A DNA stretch of 64,000 nt from Moellerella sp963519845. GTDB taxonomy: Bacteria > Pseudomonadota > Gammaproteobacteria > Enterobacterales > Enterobacteriaceae. Shown in pieces: positions 41,838-51,732 of this stretch. The notes beneath the pieces were generated by a model, which worked only from the letters and a program-made list of their open reading frames with translations, was not told the DNA's origin and did no database searches. The DNA lies in NCBI GenBank assembly GCA_963519845.1, contig CAUQNX010000001.1, positions 124,001 to 188,000 of the forward strand, in the 5' to 3' direction. Both the position numbers and the translations under genes were made by a program. Position 1 is the first letter of the stretch, and every line of letters starts with the position of its first letter.

Positions 41838-43772
41838 TTAATATTGGCGTATTTTATGGTCAACCATGGCTTTGATACTACTGGCGGCGGCTTCTATTTG
41901 CGCTTTTTTCGCCACTTGGGCAGTGCCAGTACGCCACCAAGCTTCATAGCCATTGGTCATAGTTTTAGGCAAGACTTTGATATCGATAAGTACAGCACCA
42001 GAACAGTGCTTAGCCTCCTCGATAGCTGAAATCAATTGTTTTTCATCGTGAACAGAATAACTCTTGCAGCCGTAACTCTCGGCATTTTTCGCAAAATCGA
42101 CTTTGACTAATGGTCCATCCATTTTGCCCGTCTGTGGGTTTCGATGACGATTTTCAGTACCGAAACTGCCCATTCCCTGACTCATTTGCAAATTATTGAT
42201 GCAACCAAAGCTAGCATTATCAAACAGTAGGATGGTGATCTTAATATTTTCCTGAATGGCAGTTTGTAGCTCACTGTGTAACATCATATAAGAGCCATCG
42301 CCCACCATGGCATAGACCGCCTGTGTCGGTGAGGCAATTTTTGCGCCGATCGCCGCCGCAATCTCATATCCCATACAAGAGTAGCCATATTCCAAATGGT
42401 AGGTATCAGGGTGCTGAGGTAACCAAATTCGTTGCAGATCTCCCGGTAGCGAGCCCGCAGCACCAACAATTATCGCATCCTTCTCTATATGCTGTTGTAA
42501 CAAGCCAAGAACACGGGTTTGAGTCAGCTTAGTCGCCAACGTTTGGCTATACTCTGCTAATTTATCATCCATATGACCAGCGATTTCCGGCGTAAAATCA
42601 GCATTATATTCAATCGAAAAGAGTCGTTCTAACTCTTGTTGCCAGTCTTGTTTAACTTGACTAATTTTATCGCCCCAACTCGCTTGATAACGCATTTCAC
42701 TTAAACGGCTATCTAAGGCACTCAGTCCCTCTTTTGCATCAGCAACTATTTTTAATGCGTCGAGTTTACAAGCATCAAATTCCGCCACATTGATATTAAG
42801 AAATTCAACATTCGGATGACTAAAGAGTGACTTTGATGCTGTGGTAAAATCGGTAAAACGCGTTCCTACACCGATAATTAAATCGGCCTCTTTAGCCAAT
42901 AGGTTAGCGGCTAGCCCACCCGTTGTGCCAATTCCCCCCATATTCAAGGGATGAGAAGCGACAATGGCACTTTTGCCCGCTTGGGTTTCACCAAAAGGAA
43001 TGGCAAAATGTTCCGCAAATAGGCGAAAAGTATCGTGGGCTTCAGAATAGCGAACGCCACCACCACAAATCAGCAATGGCTTTTTCTTGCGCTGTATCAG
43101 TGATACCGCCTCTTCAAGACTGACTTGAGTCGCGGGACGGCGTTCAATACGATGAATTCGCTTAGCAAAGAAGTAATCGGGATATTCCCAAGTTTCACCT
43201 TGAACATCTTGAGGTAAGCAAATAGTGACTGCGCCAGTATCAGCGGGATCAGTTAATACGCGCATAGCATTGATCATCGCGCTCATTAATTGCTCTGGGC
43301 GAGAAATACGATCCCAGTAACGAGATACTGGGCGAAAACAGTCATTGGTGCTGATCGTTCCATCGCCATATTGCTCGACTTGTTGAAGCACAGGATCCGG
43401 CTGACGACAAGCAAAGGTATCACCAGGCAATAACAGCAATGGAATACGGTTAGCTGTTGCGGTTGCCGCCGCAGTGATCATATTGGCAGCACCTGGGCCC
43501 ACAGAGGAAGTCACAGCAAAAATTTGTTTACGTTTCTTTTGTTTTGCGAAACCAGTCGCAATATGCGCCATTCCTTGCTCATTGCAGCCCTGATAAACCT
43601 GCAAGTGACCAGGCGCCTCTTCTAGCGCCTGACCTAATCCAACAACATTACCGTGACCAAAGATAGTAAATACGCCCTGAATAAACGGATACGTTTCACC
43701 CTCCACGTCGATATACTGCTGATTCAGAAATTTGATCAACGCTTGAGCGGTGGTCATTCTCTGCTTATTCAT
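41838..43772 (-). CDS. iolD: 3D-(3,5/4)-trihydroxycyclohexane-1,2-dione hydrolase
   Basis: IolD opens the inositol ring, producing 5-deoxy-glucuronate. The 644-residue protein is a thiamine-diphosphate enzyme of the acetolactate synthase superfamily. It has an N-terminal PYR domain (GHGNVVGLG and GCNEQGMAH, with the conserved Glu), a central domain, and a C-terminal TPP-binding motif GDGSYMMLHSE ending in FDNASFG. AAGGAGG precedes the ATG. It follows iolA by 12 bases in one transcript. Confidence 0.95.
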   Translation of the reverse strand: MNKQRMTTAQALIKFLNQQYIDVEGETYPFIQGVFTIFGHGNVVGLGQALEEAPGHLQVYQGCNEQGMAHIATGFAKQKKRKQIFAVTSSVGPGAANMITAAATATANRIPLLLLPGDTFACRQPDPVLQQVEQYGDGTISTNDCFRPVSRYWDRISRPEQLMSAMINAMRVLTDPADTGAVTICLPQDVQGETWEYPDYFFAKRIHRIERRPATQVSLEEAVSLIQRKKKPLLICGGGVRYSEAHDTFRLFAEHFAIPFGETQAGKSAIVASHPLNMGGIGTTGGLAANLLAKEADLIIGVGTRFTDFTTASKSLFSHPNVEFLNINVAEFDACKLDALKIVADAKEGLSALDSRLSEMRYQASWGDKISQVKQDWQQELERLFSIEYNADFTPEIAGHMDDKLAEYSQTLATKLTQTRVLGLLQQHIEKDAIIVGAAGSLPGDLQRIWLPQHPDTYHLEYGYSCMGYEIAAAIGAKIASPTQAVYAMVGDGSYMMLHSELQTAIQENIKITILLFDNASFGCINNLQMSQGMGSFGTENRHRNPQTGKMDGPLVKVDFAKNAESYGCKSYSVHDEKQLISAIEEAKHCSGAVLIDIKVLPKTMTNGYEAWWRTGTAQVAKKAQIEAAASSIKAMVDHKIRQY

Positions 43773-43784
43773 AGGGCCTCCTTA

Positions 43785-45296
43785 TTATTCCATGGTTGGC
43801 ATAACAAAACTGCTGTCATGATGCTCTAAGCGAACACTGGCAGGCCAACGGCTGGTGACGGTTTTCATACGCGTATAAAAACGCACACCATCATGACCAT
43901 GGACATTAAGAGGACCAAAGATCGAACGTTTCCATCCACCAAAGCTATGAAATGCCATTGGAACAGGAATAGGAATATTGACACCAACCATGCCCACTTG
44001 GACATTCTCCGTAAACTCACGTGCCGTCTCACCATCACGGGTGAAAATAGCCGTTCCGTTTCCATACTGGTGTTGATTAATTAATTTTAAACCTGTTTCA
44101 AAATCAGGCACGCGAACAATAGCTAACACAGGGCCAAAGATCTCATCTAGATAGATGTCCATCTCAGGGGTTACTTTATCAAACAGTGTCGGCCCGACAA
44201 AATAACCTTGCTCGAAACCAGCTACACTGAAATCACGGCCATCGACGAGGAGCTCAGCCCCTTGCTTCACACCACTGCTAATGTACTCACAAATTTTAGC
44301 TTTATGCTGCGCAGAAATAACCGGCCCCATATCATTTTCTTTGCCTTCAACTAATCCTGGCCCGACAGACATTTTAGCAATTTGCTGTTTCAGCTTGGTA
44401 ATCAAGGTATTGGCAGTCTCATCACCAACCGCAAGAACAATAGAGAGAGCCATGCAACGCTCACCTGCAGCACCAAATGCGGCTCCCATAATGGCATTAG
44501 TAGCCTGTTCTAAATCAGCATCTGGCATCAAAATACAGTGGTTTTTCGCCCCACCTAATGCCTGACAGCGCTTGCCATGCTCGGAAGCCGTTGTATAGAT
44601 ATATTCAGCAATTGGCGTCGAGCCAACAAAACTGACCGCCTGAACTTTAGGATCACGCAGTAAAACATCTACAGACTCTTTATCACCCTGAACAACGTTA
44701 AATACGCCATCGGGTAAGCCGGCAGCCGTTAATAATTTAGCCAATTCAAGTGCTAAAGAGGGATCTTTTTCAGAGGGTTTTAGAACAAAGGTATTACCTG
44801 TTGCGAGGGCAATGGGGAACATCCACATTGGCACCATAGCAGGAAAATTAAAGGGGGTGATCCCGACACAAACACCTAATGGTTGCATCAGCGAGTGGCT
44901 ATCAACACCCGTTGCCACATTAGCTGAGTGTTCACCTTTCTGTAAGTGTGGGATACCACAAGCAAACTCAACGACTTCTAAGCCGCGAGTAACTTCACCC
45001 ACTGCATCAGAATAGACTTTTCCATGCTCAGTGGAGATCAGACGCGCCAACATCTCCATATTATCTTCAAGTAAGCTTTTAAACTTAAACATAATACGAG
45101 CGCGTTTTAACGGAGATAGTTTTGACCATTTTGCAAATGCTTGATGTGCAACGGCAATCACTTGTTTTGTTTCATCGGCACTACTGAGTGCAACCTGTGC
45201 AATTTGTTGACCTGTTGCTGGATTATAAATGGGTGAAAAGCGACCACTTTGGCTGGCGACAAGCTGTCCGCCAATAAAATTGTTAACCTGTTCCAT
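43785..45296 (-). CDS. iolA: Methylmalonate-semialdehyde dehydrogenase (CoA-acylating)
   Basis: IolA/MmsA converts malonate semialdehyde, the end product of the inositol route, to acetyl-CoA. At 503 residues it is the normal size. The catalytic cysteine is C281 in GERCMALS, and the coenzyme lysine K173 in VLKPSEKDPS is intact. This family lacks the usual general-base glutamate, as seen here (ALGGAKNH). It is the first gene of the iolA-iolD transcript, directly behind the operator and promoter shared with iolR. Confidence 0.93.
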   Translation of the reverse strand: MEQVNNFIGGQLVASQSGRFSPIYNPATGQQIAQVALSSADETKQVIAVAHQAFAKWSKLSPLKRARIMFKFKSLLEDNMEMLARLISTEHGKVYSDAVGEVTRGLEVVEFACGIPHLQKGEHSANVATGVDSHSLMQPLGVCVGITPFNFPAMVPMWMFPIALATGNTFVLKPSEKDPSLALELAKLLTAAGLPDGVFNVVQGDKESVDVLLRDPKVQAVSFVGSTPIAEYIYTTASEHGKRCQALGGAKNHCILMPDADLEQATNAIMGAAFGAAGERCMALSIVLAVGDETANTLITKLKQQIAKMSVGPGLVEGKENDMGPVISAQHKAKICEYISSGVKQGAELLVDGRDFSVAGFEQGYFVGPTLFDKVTPEMDIYLDEIFGPVLAIVRVPDFETGLKLINQHQYGNGTAIFTRDGETAREFTENVQVGMVGVNIPIPVPMAFHSFGGWKRSIFGPLNVHGHDGVRFYTRMKTVTSRWPASVRLEHHDSSFVMPTME

Positions 45297-45342
45297 TTTG
45301 CCTCTCTTAAGCTGATAGAATAATCTTCATGCTTAAGATATA

Positions 45343-45358
45343 TGAAATATTCATTTCA
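45343..45358. promoter_or_regulatory. Candidate IolR operator 3, at the iolA promoter
   Basis: TGAAATATTCATTTCA is a perfect palindrome with six-base arms. On the minus strand it begins at the end of a GATAAT -10, which lies 18 bases after a TTGAAC -35, so it covers the predicted start point of iolA transcription. Confidence 0.75.
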
Positions 45359-45390
45359 TTATCAACCTAATTTGAAACAACGTTCAATAT

Positions 45391-45407
45391 ATGTGATCTG
45401 TACTAAG
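45391..45407 (-). promoter_or_regulatory. Shared upstream element at the iolA promoter, CRP-like
   Basis: ATGTGATCTGTACTAAG starts exactly 48 bases from the operator, as at the iolC-operon promoter. On the minus strand it lies just upstream of the -35, suitable for an activator such as CRP. Confidence 0.5.
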
Positions 45408-45579
45408 CTTTTATGAAATTGTTGAGTAGATTAAAGACACAGATCTTAAAATCTGTTTACGCTATAGTAAAAAGACCATAGTAATATGAATCATTTATTC
45501 TATTTGGTAGGCTAAACTTAATAAAACGCTGGCAAATCGCCTAAAATAACGACAATCATGGGCCATATCTGGAGATTAT

Positions 45580-46428
45580 ATGTCAACAGCAACCAATCTG
45601 AATGAGTTTCAGGAACAAGTACGCGCTCGTTATGATGAGCTAAGTAAACGCCTGCAGCAGGTGGCTCGTTATGTCTTAGATAACACCAACAGCGTGGCCT
45701 TTGATACAGTTGCAATTATTGCTAAAGAGGCAAATGTCCCACCTTCGACATTAATTCGCTTTGCCAATGCATTTGATTTTAGTGGCTTTAATGAAATGAA
45801 ACAGCTATTTCGTATGAATTTAGTTGAAGAGACCGCCAGCTATACTGATCGTGCTCGCCTATTTCGTGAACTCGATGGTGATCAAGAGCTGGCGAATGAT
45901 CCCTCGCAAATTTTAAAAGAGTTTGCTCACTCAAATGCGCAAGCCATGCAACAGTTGGCCGCACGAACGCCGCCGGAAGATCTACTTAAAGCGATCGATT
46001 ATCTTTCTGATGCAGATAATGTTTATATTATTGGTCTAAGGCGCTCTTTTAGTGTTGCCAGCTATTTAGCTTACGCCCTTAGCCATTTAGAGTGTCGTCC
46101 TATTCTGATTGATGGACTTGGGGGGATGTTTAAAGAGCAAATCAATCGTATAGGTAACAATGATGTCGTTATCTCGATTAGTTTTACGCCCTATGCTGCT
46201 GAAACCATTATGGTAAGTGAGAAAGCTGCGCAAATGGGGGCCAAACAGATAGTGATCACTGATAGCCAAATCAGCCCTCTAGCTAGTTTTAGTGATGTTT
46301 GCTTTGTGGTAAAAGAAGCGCAGGTCGATGCTTTCCGCTCTCAATCTGCCACTTTATGTTTAGCGCAGTCATTGACAGTTTCACTGGCTTATCGTCAAGG
46401 AAATACGCCAGCTAAACAGAAATTATAA
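45580..46428 (+). CDS. iolR: RpiR-family regulator of inositol genes
   Basis: A 282-residue RpiR/YebK-type regulator. The N-terminal helix-turn-helix (about residues 20-75, with AIIAKEANVPPSTLIRFANAFDFSGFNEMKQ) is followed by a SIS sugar-isomerase-like domain (about 125-260) with NVYIIGLRRSFSVASYLAYAL. It is divergent from iolA-iolD. Salmonella IolR belongs to the same family and represses iol genes until an inositol intermediate binds. GGAG stands before the ATG. A G/C hairpin (CCCCC at about 46440 with GGGGG at about 46466) follows. Confidence 0.9.
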   Translation: MSTATNLNEFQEQVRARYDELSKRLQQVARYVLDNTNSVAFDTVAIIAKEANVPPSTLIRFANAFDFSGFNEMKQLFRMNLVEETASYTDRARLFRELDGDQELANDPSQILKEFAHSNAQAMQQLAARTPPEDLLKAIDYLSDADNVYIIGLRRSFSVASYLAYALSHLECRPILIDGLGGMFKEQINRIGNNDVVISISFTPYAAETIMVSEKAAQMGAKQIVITDSQISPLASFSDVCFVVKEAQVDAFRSQSATLCLAQSLTVSLAYRQGNTPAKQKL

Positions 46429-46565
46429 ATTAAACATCCCCCACCTTTATATTTAATAACTTAGGAGGGGGAGCCAAATTAATAAAATCTCGAAATTATT
46501 ATCCTATTTAGATATGGACTCGCTTAGAAAATTGAGATCTTACATAATAAAGTCTATAAATATTT

Positions 46566-47651
46566 TTAATTTTCTATTTTGGTAAATACAGGTTTATCTG
46601 AATCTTTATATTGAGAAATGGAATGTTTTGTATAGTTTATTCCATTATATGCTCTAACAAAAAGTTCGCCTTTACTTAAATCCGATAAACTGGTCCATAC
46701 GGTATATTCTGAAACAGCTTTTCCGTTAGAGCCTGACTCACCACCATTAGTATCTATGGTTATATTTTTCATACGATCAAAACGATTCATAATATGAGAT
46801 AAATTATTAATTGCTTCGGCCGGAGAGTTAGATTTAGGTGCATAGGTCGTATAATAAACGCCACGGATAAAACGCCCGACTGAGGTATCTGATGATGGCA
46901 ACATAGATACAGCAATACCACTATCAGGTTGAGAGACTTCTATATTACCTAATTTAGATTCTGATCTATCTTGATTTGTTAATTGGCTATAGTTATTTAG
47001 ATTTGTTAAGTGCCATGGAAAATCAGGACCATTAGTCATAACTGTCGTTTTATTCTCATATGTAACAAATTTACCTTCATGAGCCTCAACAACTATGCTG
47101 CCACCATTTTTATCATAAAAAGCAAAATGGAATGGTGATTTTACACCACCTAGATTTTTTAATACTGGCGACCAAAATTGCCCCTTACTAATCGCATCTC
47201 TGACTTCATCAACAGATGAAAAATTAGCTAACGCCCATTCTCCGATCGACGTAACGGGAATTGAATTTTTATACTCAGAAGGTAACAGTGGAGTTAAATC
47301 AGCACTTGGTACCATATTTATACTAAATGATAACCCTGCGTCATTAACGCCTTCTAACATATTATGATCATCGCCATCAAAATATATATCGGTTGTAATA
47401 GAAATTATTGCATATTTTGCTTTGTAGCTTGCACCATTTTCACCATTTGGTGATTTTTTTTGAAATAATGTGCCTGGCGGATAGTAAGCAACCCATGAAG
47501 GTATATTCTCGGGTAACTCAAGAGTTCGTCCATGATATACATTTCCGTCATTATCATTTATAGCTAGGCTAGAGCATGCTTCACTTGAAATTGAAACTGA
47601 AAGCAAAGCCGGAATCATAAATTTAAATAGAGTTGTTAGTTTCATAAACAT
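46566..47651 (-). CDS. Second secreted Ntn-hydrolase of the bile salt hydrolase/PVA family
   Basis: A 361-residue protein with a signal peptide (about residues 1-25, ending SISSEA) followed by the nucleophile C26. HGRTLELPEN gives the conserved Arg, and VMTNGPDFPWHL provides the Asn and nearby residues. It is a distant paralogue of the hydrolase at 26481-27560 and appears to belong to a different subgroup, with a long polar insert around residues 210-235. A start at the second ATG (residue 3) is equally possible. Substrate unknown. Confidence 0.85.
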   Translation of the reverse strand: MFMKLTTLFKFMIPALLSVSISSEACSSLAINDNDGNVYHGRTLELPENIPSWVAYYPPGTLFQKKSPNGENGASYKAKYAIISITTDIYFDGDDHNMLEGVNDAGLSFSINMVPSADLTPLLPSEYKNSIPVTSIGEWALANFSSVDEVRDAISKGQFWSPVLKNLGGVKSPFHFAFYDKNGGSIVVEAHEGKFVTYENKTTVMTNGPDFPWHLTNLNNYSQLTNQDRSESKLGNIEVSQPDSGIAVSMLPSSDTSVGRFIRGVYYTTYAPKSNSPAEAINNLSHIMNRFDRMKNITIDTNGGESGSNGKAVSEYTVWTSLSDLSKGELFVRAYNGINYTKHSISQYKDSDKPVFTKIEN

Positions 47652-48417
47652 TCTCGCTCAGTAAAAAAAAATTAATCTATCAGTTCATTATACGTACAGC
47701 CATTTTGCTATTACAAGTACTTTAGTGGAGAAAGATAAGTTTAGCTCATAGATTAAAGAGATTTAATCGATTAATAATAGTTAAATTTTCAATAGGGATA
47801 ATTACATTTAGCTAACAATTAAAATATAATCATTAAATATACAAAGCTAATACCACAAATACATATATAAATTGTTTTATTGGAGTTAAAAGTAGAAAGT
47901 GAGGATATTCTGACTATATAGAACTAGTTAGATACTAGCTCTTATTACAATCATCTAAAAGGGATTATTTTTATTGTTAACTAAAATTCAGTTCTCTATG
48001 AACATGATTGAGCGTTATACATTTTATTGAATAAAAATAAGTAATACTTACTTTAGTAATAATACCCGTTTTAGAGCTTAGATATTTTCTTATCAATATA
48101 AACATGTTGAATATAGCTTACTATTTTGATTGTTTATATTATTAACCATCTAAAAATGAGCACTTACACAAAAAAAGCAAACAGTTACCCTAGAGATAGC
48201 CAATCATGTGATCAATTACCCACTAGAAGTGTATTAATATTTTAAAGTTAATCTTCAATGCTTTTATAAAAAAAACAATTAAAAAACATTACTTATTAGA
48301 TTATCAAAATCCTTCAATACCATAATAATATAAATTTAACTTACCCTATCTCACTCATACCATTATTTAAATTAAATCCCCATTAAAAATTTAATGGTTT
48401 TAATTAACTTTACCCAC
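47652..48417. other. AT-rich gap without a recognisable gene
   Basis: About 765 bases, very rich in A and T with frequent stops in all frames. No structure or decayed gene can be recognised by eye. Confidence 0.4.
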
Positions 48418-48672
48418 TTAATGTATTGTACTACTCACGCCGATGTTAACGTTAACGGCATCAAACAAAAAATAGGTTGGCTGAAGGTTAAATAATCGAG
48501 CAAATACAAATAAAGAATCGATGTCAATACAAGCATCACCACACTCAAATTGAGTGAGTAGCTCTTCAGTAACACCAATTAAATTAGCAATTTGGCTCAA
48601 GCTCATGTTATGGCTCTCTCTTTCTTGCCGAATCTTAATGCCCAGCATTTTTGCAACTTGATTATTTTGCAT
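48418..48672 (-). CDS. Small XRE-family regulator
   Basis: An 84-residue protein that is almost entirely one lambda-repressor-like helix-turn-helix: IRQERESHNMSLSQIANLIGV with TEELLTQFECGD as the recognition part, then a helix with IDSLFVFARLFN. I chose the ATG with GGGGA nine bases upstream; a longer start has no site. Small free-standing XRE proteins of this sort (MrpJ-like) regulate fimbriae and motility in Proteus, but this is only a size and class resemblance. It stands alone in AT-rich DNA, suggestive of horizontal acquisition. Confidence 0.75.
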   Translation of the reverse strand: MQNNQVAKMLGIKIRQERESHNMSLSQIANLIGVTEELLTQFECGDACIDIDSLFVFARLFNLQPTYFLFDAVNVNIGVSSTIH

Positions 48673-49415
48673 AAAATCTATCCCCACTGAATAAAGCATA
48701 AAAATTAACATATTTGTAATAAATTATCATTTACCACATTAAATTAGATTGATTTATACTAATATAAACTCAATTAAATTAACATTTTTTTGAATACCAG
48801 TAATCATGATTAGCATATATAAAAAACAATTTAATTGTGTAATGATATAACTTAAGAAACAATAAAACATACTTATTTTCCATTCCAAATACTAATATAC
48901 TTATTGATACATTTGAAATGAAAACTCAATAAATTAGATTATTTAAGAATACTCTGTATATTTACTTGTTATAAAAAGGATAGAACTATTATGAAATAAA
49001 ATTTTAATTTAGTGAAGATTTAAAGCTTAAAAAGACGAAAAAAACAAAAATATGAGTCTAAAAATGTCAAGATAGTCATCCTAAAAAGACAATTAACTAA
49101 ATGTGATAATTATAAAATGAGTATTTAAATAGAGGATCACTGATTTATTAACCATAAAATTTATAGCACTTTAGCCCAAAAAAAGAAATCATTGTATTGT
49201 TTTTTTATATACTAAATATATTAGCTCGATTTAAATCATAAAAACCTAAATAATAATTTAAATCATTGCTCATAAATCGAGTTGAGAACCGATTTCACAC
49301 TAAATAAGGGTATATCAGCGTCTCTTAATTGAAGATACAATAAGTGTTCATTTTTCAACCAGAATACTAATGATGCGATCTTAGTAAAACCTCTGGAGTA
49401 TCTGGCTTATTGAGG
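48673..49415. other. AT-rich gap upstream of the XRE gene
   Basis: About 740 bases with no credible coding frame. It is the most AT-rich stretch of the window together with 47652-48417. Confidence 0.4.
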
Positions 49416-49465
49416 TATAATTATCAGTCGGAAGCCCTTAGTCGCAGGCTATCCTCTAACGACTG
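49416..49465 (+). other. GC-richer patch with nested hairpins, possible RNA element
   Basis: Within AT-rich DNA this patch has a TATAAT at 49416-49421 and a nested structure: CAGTCG (49425-49430) pairs with CGACTG (49460-49465), and AGCC (49433-49436) with GGCT (49447-49450). It could be a short transcript, a leader for the regulator at 49683, or chance. No terminator is evident. Confidence 0.25.
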
Positions 49466-49682
49466 CCGTTATATTCTCGCTTCCTTTATCAATAGATAAT
49501 ATTTACCTAAATTAACAATTCTTGACTATAACAAATACGATCTTCTCTATTATAGAGTCACTTAGAGTAATACCTCTAGGCCAACTTAATTTTTAGGCAA
49601 AACCTGTTTACACTTCTTCATTTTTTGTTTTCAGCTCCACCAACAGAACGATAAAAATGAGATTATTTTAATAAGGATAATT

Positions 49683-50561
49683 ATGCTTCAAGAAAGTGTT
49701 ATCAGAGAAATTATTCTCTGGATTGAACAGCATCTTGAGTCTCGCCTGTCCCTCGATATTGTTGCTGAACGATCAGGCTATACAAAATGGCATTTTCAAC
49801 GAATATTTAAATCTCAAACCGGATTAGCCCTTGGTGCCTATATCAGAGCCAGACGCTTATCATGTGCAGCTGCGTCATTGAGGCTAACATCCGATAGCGT
49901 GATGGATATTTCGCTCAAATACCGTTTTGACTCTCAACAAACATTTTGCCGCGCCTTTAAGAAACAATTTAATATCACACCATCGGATTATCGGCGAAAA
50001 CAGGGTTGGAGTATGAAAGGTTTCTGTCTGCCGCTGCGCACTAACCATGATCTGCGGGCGGATGTGAAATTGGTGACCCTACCGGCTCGACGTTTGGTCG
50101 GCGTTAAGCACAAATATACCCGAGAAATTCCTGAGTGGAATCTCGATACACAAGAGCTAAGACGTCATTACTGGCTAAAATACTTCGAATTGACAAGAAC
50201 GGTCACTGAAAATCTTTATGCGTTCCATGGTGTTGATAGTACCAATGATAGTGTATTTTCCTATGCAACTACCTTTGATGAGCAATTTGCCTCCCAAATA
50301 ACAGCTCCTTTAGAACATTTTGAAATACCTCAAGGGGATTATTTAGAATTAAAACTGATTGGCGACTTATCCACAATTGACTATAAAGATATTATTTATG
50401 CCGCCTACGGAAAGGCCTTGGTTGAATTAGATATTCTGCGCAAAGAAGGCTGTGATATAGAGCATTACGTACTGAAAGACGGTGTTACCTATGATGAGTT
50501 CCTTATTGAACCTCATAAGTACGTTAAGGGTCTTAACTACTATATTCCGGTTATTATCTAG
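49683..50561 (+). CDS. Rob-like AraC/XylS-family regulator
   Basis: A 292-residue protein with an N-terminal AraC DNA-binding region (residues 5-105: two helix-turn-helices, SGYTKWHFQRIFKSQTG and YRFDSQQTFCRAFKKQF) and a C-terminal GyrI-like effector domain. Architecture and length follow E. coli Rob (289), and the HTH strongly resembles Rob, MarA and SoxS. It may control stress or multidrug-efflux genes by binding marbox-like sites. AAGGA precedes the ATG. Whether it is the Rob orthologue or a paralogue cannot be decided here. Confidence 0.85.
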   Translation: MLQESVIREIILWIEQHLESRLSLDIVAERSGYTKWHFQRIFKSQTGLALGAYIRARRLSCAAASLRLTSDSVMDISLKYRFDSQQTFCRAFKKQFNITPSDYRRKQGWSMKGFCLPLRTNHDLRADVKLVTLPARRLVGVKHKYTREIPEWNLDTQELRRHYWLKYFELTRTVTENLYAFHGVDSTNDSVFSYATTFDEQFASQITAPLEHFEIPQGDYLELKLIGDLSTIDYKDIIYAAYGKALVELDILRKEGCDIEHYVLKDGVTYDEFLIEPHKYVKGLNYYIPVII

Positions 50562-50573
50562 TTAGTACTAACA

Positions 50574-50596
50574 ACAGCCCAGCACTACTGGGCTGT
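50574..50596. terminator. Bidirectional stem-loop between convergent genes
   Basis: Perfect nine-base stem (ACAGCCCAG at 50574-50582 with 50588-50596, loop of five) in the 50-base gap between the Rob-like gene and the end of the binding-protein gene. No strong U run on either side. Confidence 0.6.
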
Positions 50597-50612
50597 GTAC
50601 TGCTATTATTTA

Positions 50613-51731
50613 TTATTCACTCTTCAAGGTCATTGAGAATATGCCCGTCGCAGGTATAGGCATAAATTTCTCATACATCTCTTTTCTCGTTGCTTCAGGA
50701 TCGAGATCGGTAAATTCTTGCGGATATAACCATTTAGCTAGCGATTGAAGCGCTATTATATTTTCCGGCGAATCATAGAAAATATGCCATAAACCATGCA
50801 CTCGACCATTTTCCACCGCGGTTAACTGACCAATCGGCTTTCTATTAGCAATTAATTTTAAGCTACTTTGTGCTGCTTGCGGTGACGCAGAATAACCTAA
50901 TGTGACACCCGGTTTCCCTTCAGGAAAAACGCCTGTCGCCACATAAACATCAGGTTGCTTACCCAGAATATATTCAGGATTTAATTTACCAATCGCGCCC
51001 GGAATAATCTCTTCACCAATATTAATTCCGCCTGCCAAATTAATCATATCTCCCATACTGCCTTTTCCCGGCGATCCACAACACTCTTGCAATCCCGGCA
51101 AATAATCAACAAAAATAGTCGGCTTTTTATTAGCTGGAATATTCTTGGGTACACGAGAAGTCACTCGTTCCATTTGTTGTTGATAGTAATCATTAAAACG
51201 CTTGGCTTGCTGCTCTTTACCTAACGCCTTACCTAATATCGCCATACTGGGTTGAGTATGTTTAAGTGGGTGCTGACTAAAATCTACGTGGATCACCGCA
51301 ATACCCGCAGATTCTAATAAGCGCGCGGCCTCACTATTAAGGCCCGGTCCATGGCCTCCAGTTAATGGTAAAATCACCAAATCCGGTTTTAATGCCAATG
51401 CCTTTTCAATGCTAAAGGTATCTTCGGCTCCCCCGCCCACTGCTGGAATAGTATCGATTTGTGGAAAAACGGCTTTATATGCTGCATATCCCTGTACATC
51501 GAGATCACGAAAATCTCCCTGCCAACCGACGATACGTTTAAAAGGCGCCTCTTTCTCTAAAATAGAGACAGGGTAAATCATGCGACCTTCGCCTAATAAC
51601 ACACGTTCAACCTTGTCAGGGACATCCACTTCTCTTCCGGCAATATCTGTTACTGTCACTGCATGAGAAAACAGTGAGAAGTGTAATAATCCAACAGAAA
51701 AAGCGATTTTAAGCTGAGTTAATTTTTTCAT
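50613..51731 (-). CDS. Periplasmic iron-siderophore binding protein
   Basis: A 372-residue class III (TroA/FhuD-like) substrate-binding protein. A signal peptide spans residues 1-24 (ending FSHA), and the two lobes are joined by a long helix. ITDIAGREV-like opening (VTDIAGREVDVPDKVERVLLG) is typical of iron-complex and heme binders. It is the last gene of a transcript with the PepSY protein (one base apart) and the TonB receptor. No permease or ATPase follows; it may use a housekeeping ABC transporter encoded elsewhere. Confidence 0.85.
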   Translation of the reverse strand: MKKLTQLKIAFSVGLLHFSLFSHAVTVTDIAGREVDVPDKVERVLLGEGRMIYPVSILEKEAPFKRIVGWQGDFRDLDVQGYAAYKAVFPQIDTIPAVGGGAEDTFSIEKALALKPDLVILPLTGGHGPGLNSEAARLLESAGIAVIHVDFSQHPLKHTQPSMAILGKALGKEQQAKRFNDYYQQQMERVTSRVPKNIPANKKPTIFVDYLPGLQECCGSPGKGSMGDMINLAGGINIGEEIIPGAIGKLNPEYILGKQPDVYVATGVFPEGKPGVTLGYSASPQAAQSSLKLIANRKPIGQLTAVENGRVHGLWHIFYDSPENIIALQSLAKWLYPQEFTDLDPEATRKEMYEKFMPIPATGIFSMTLKSE

Positions 51732-51732
51732 T

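Noticed and set aside
47652..49415. A CRISPR array or tandem repeats in the AT-rich gaps
   Set aside because: No regularly spaced repeat of constant length is present; similarity is only low-complexity A/T.
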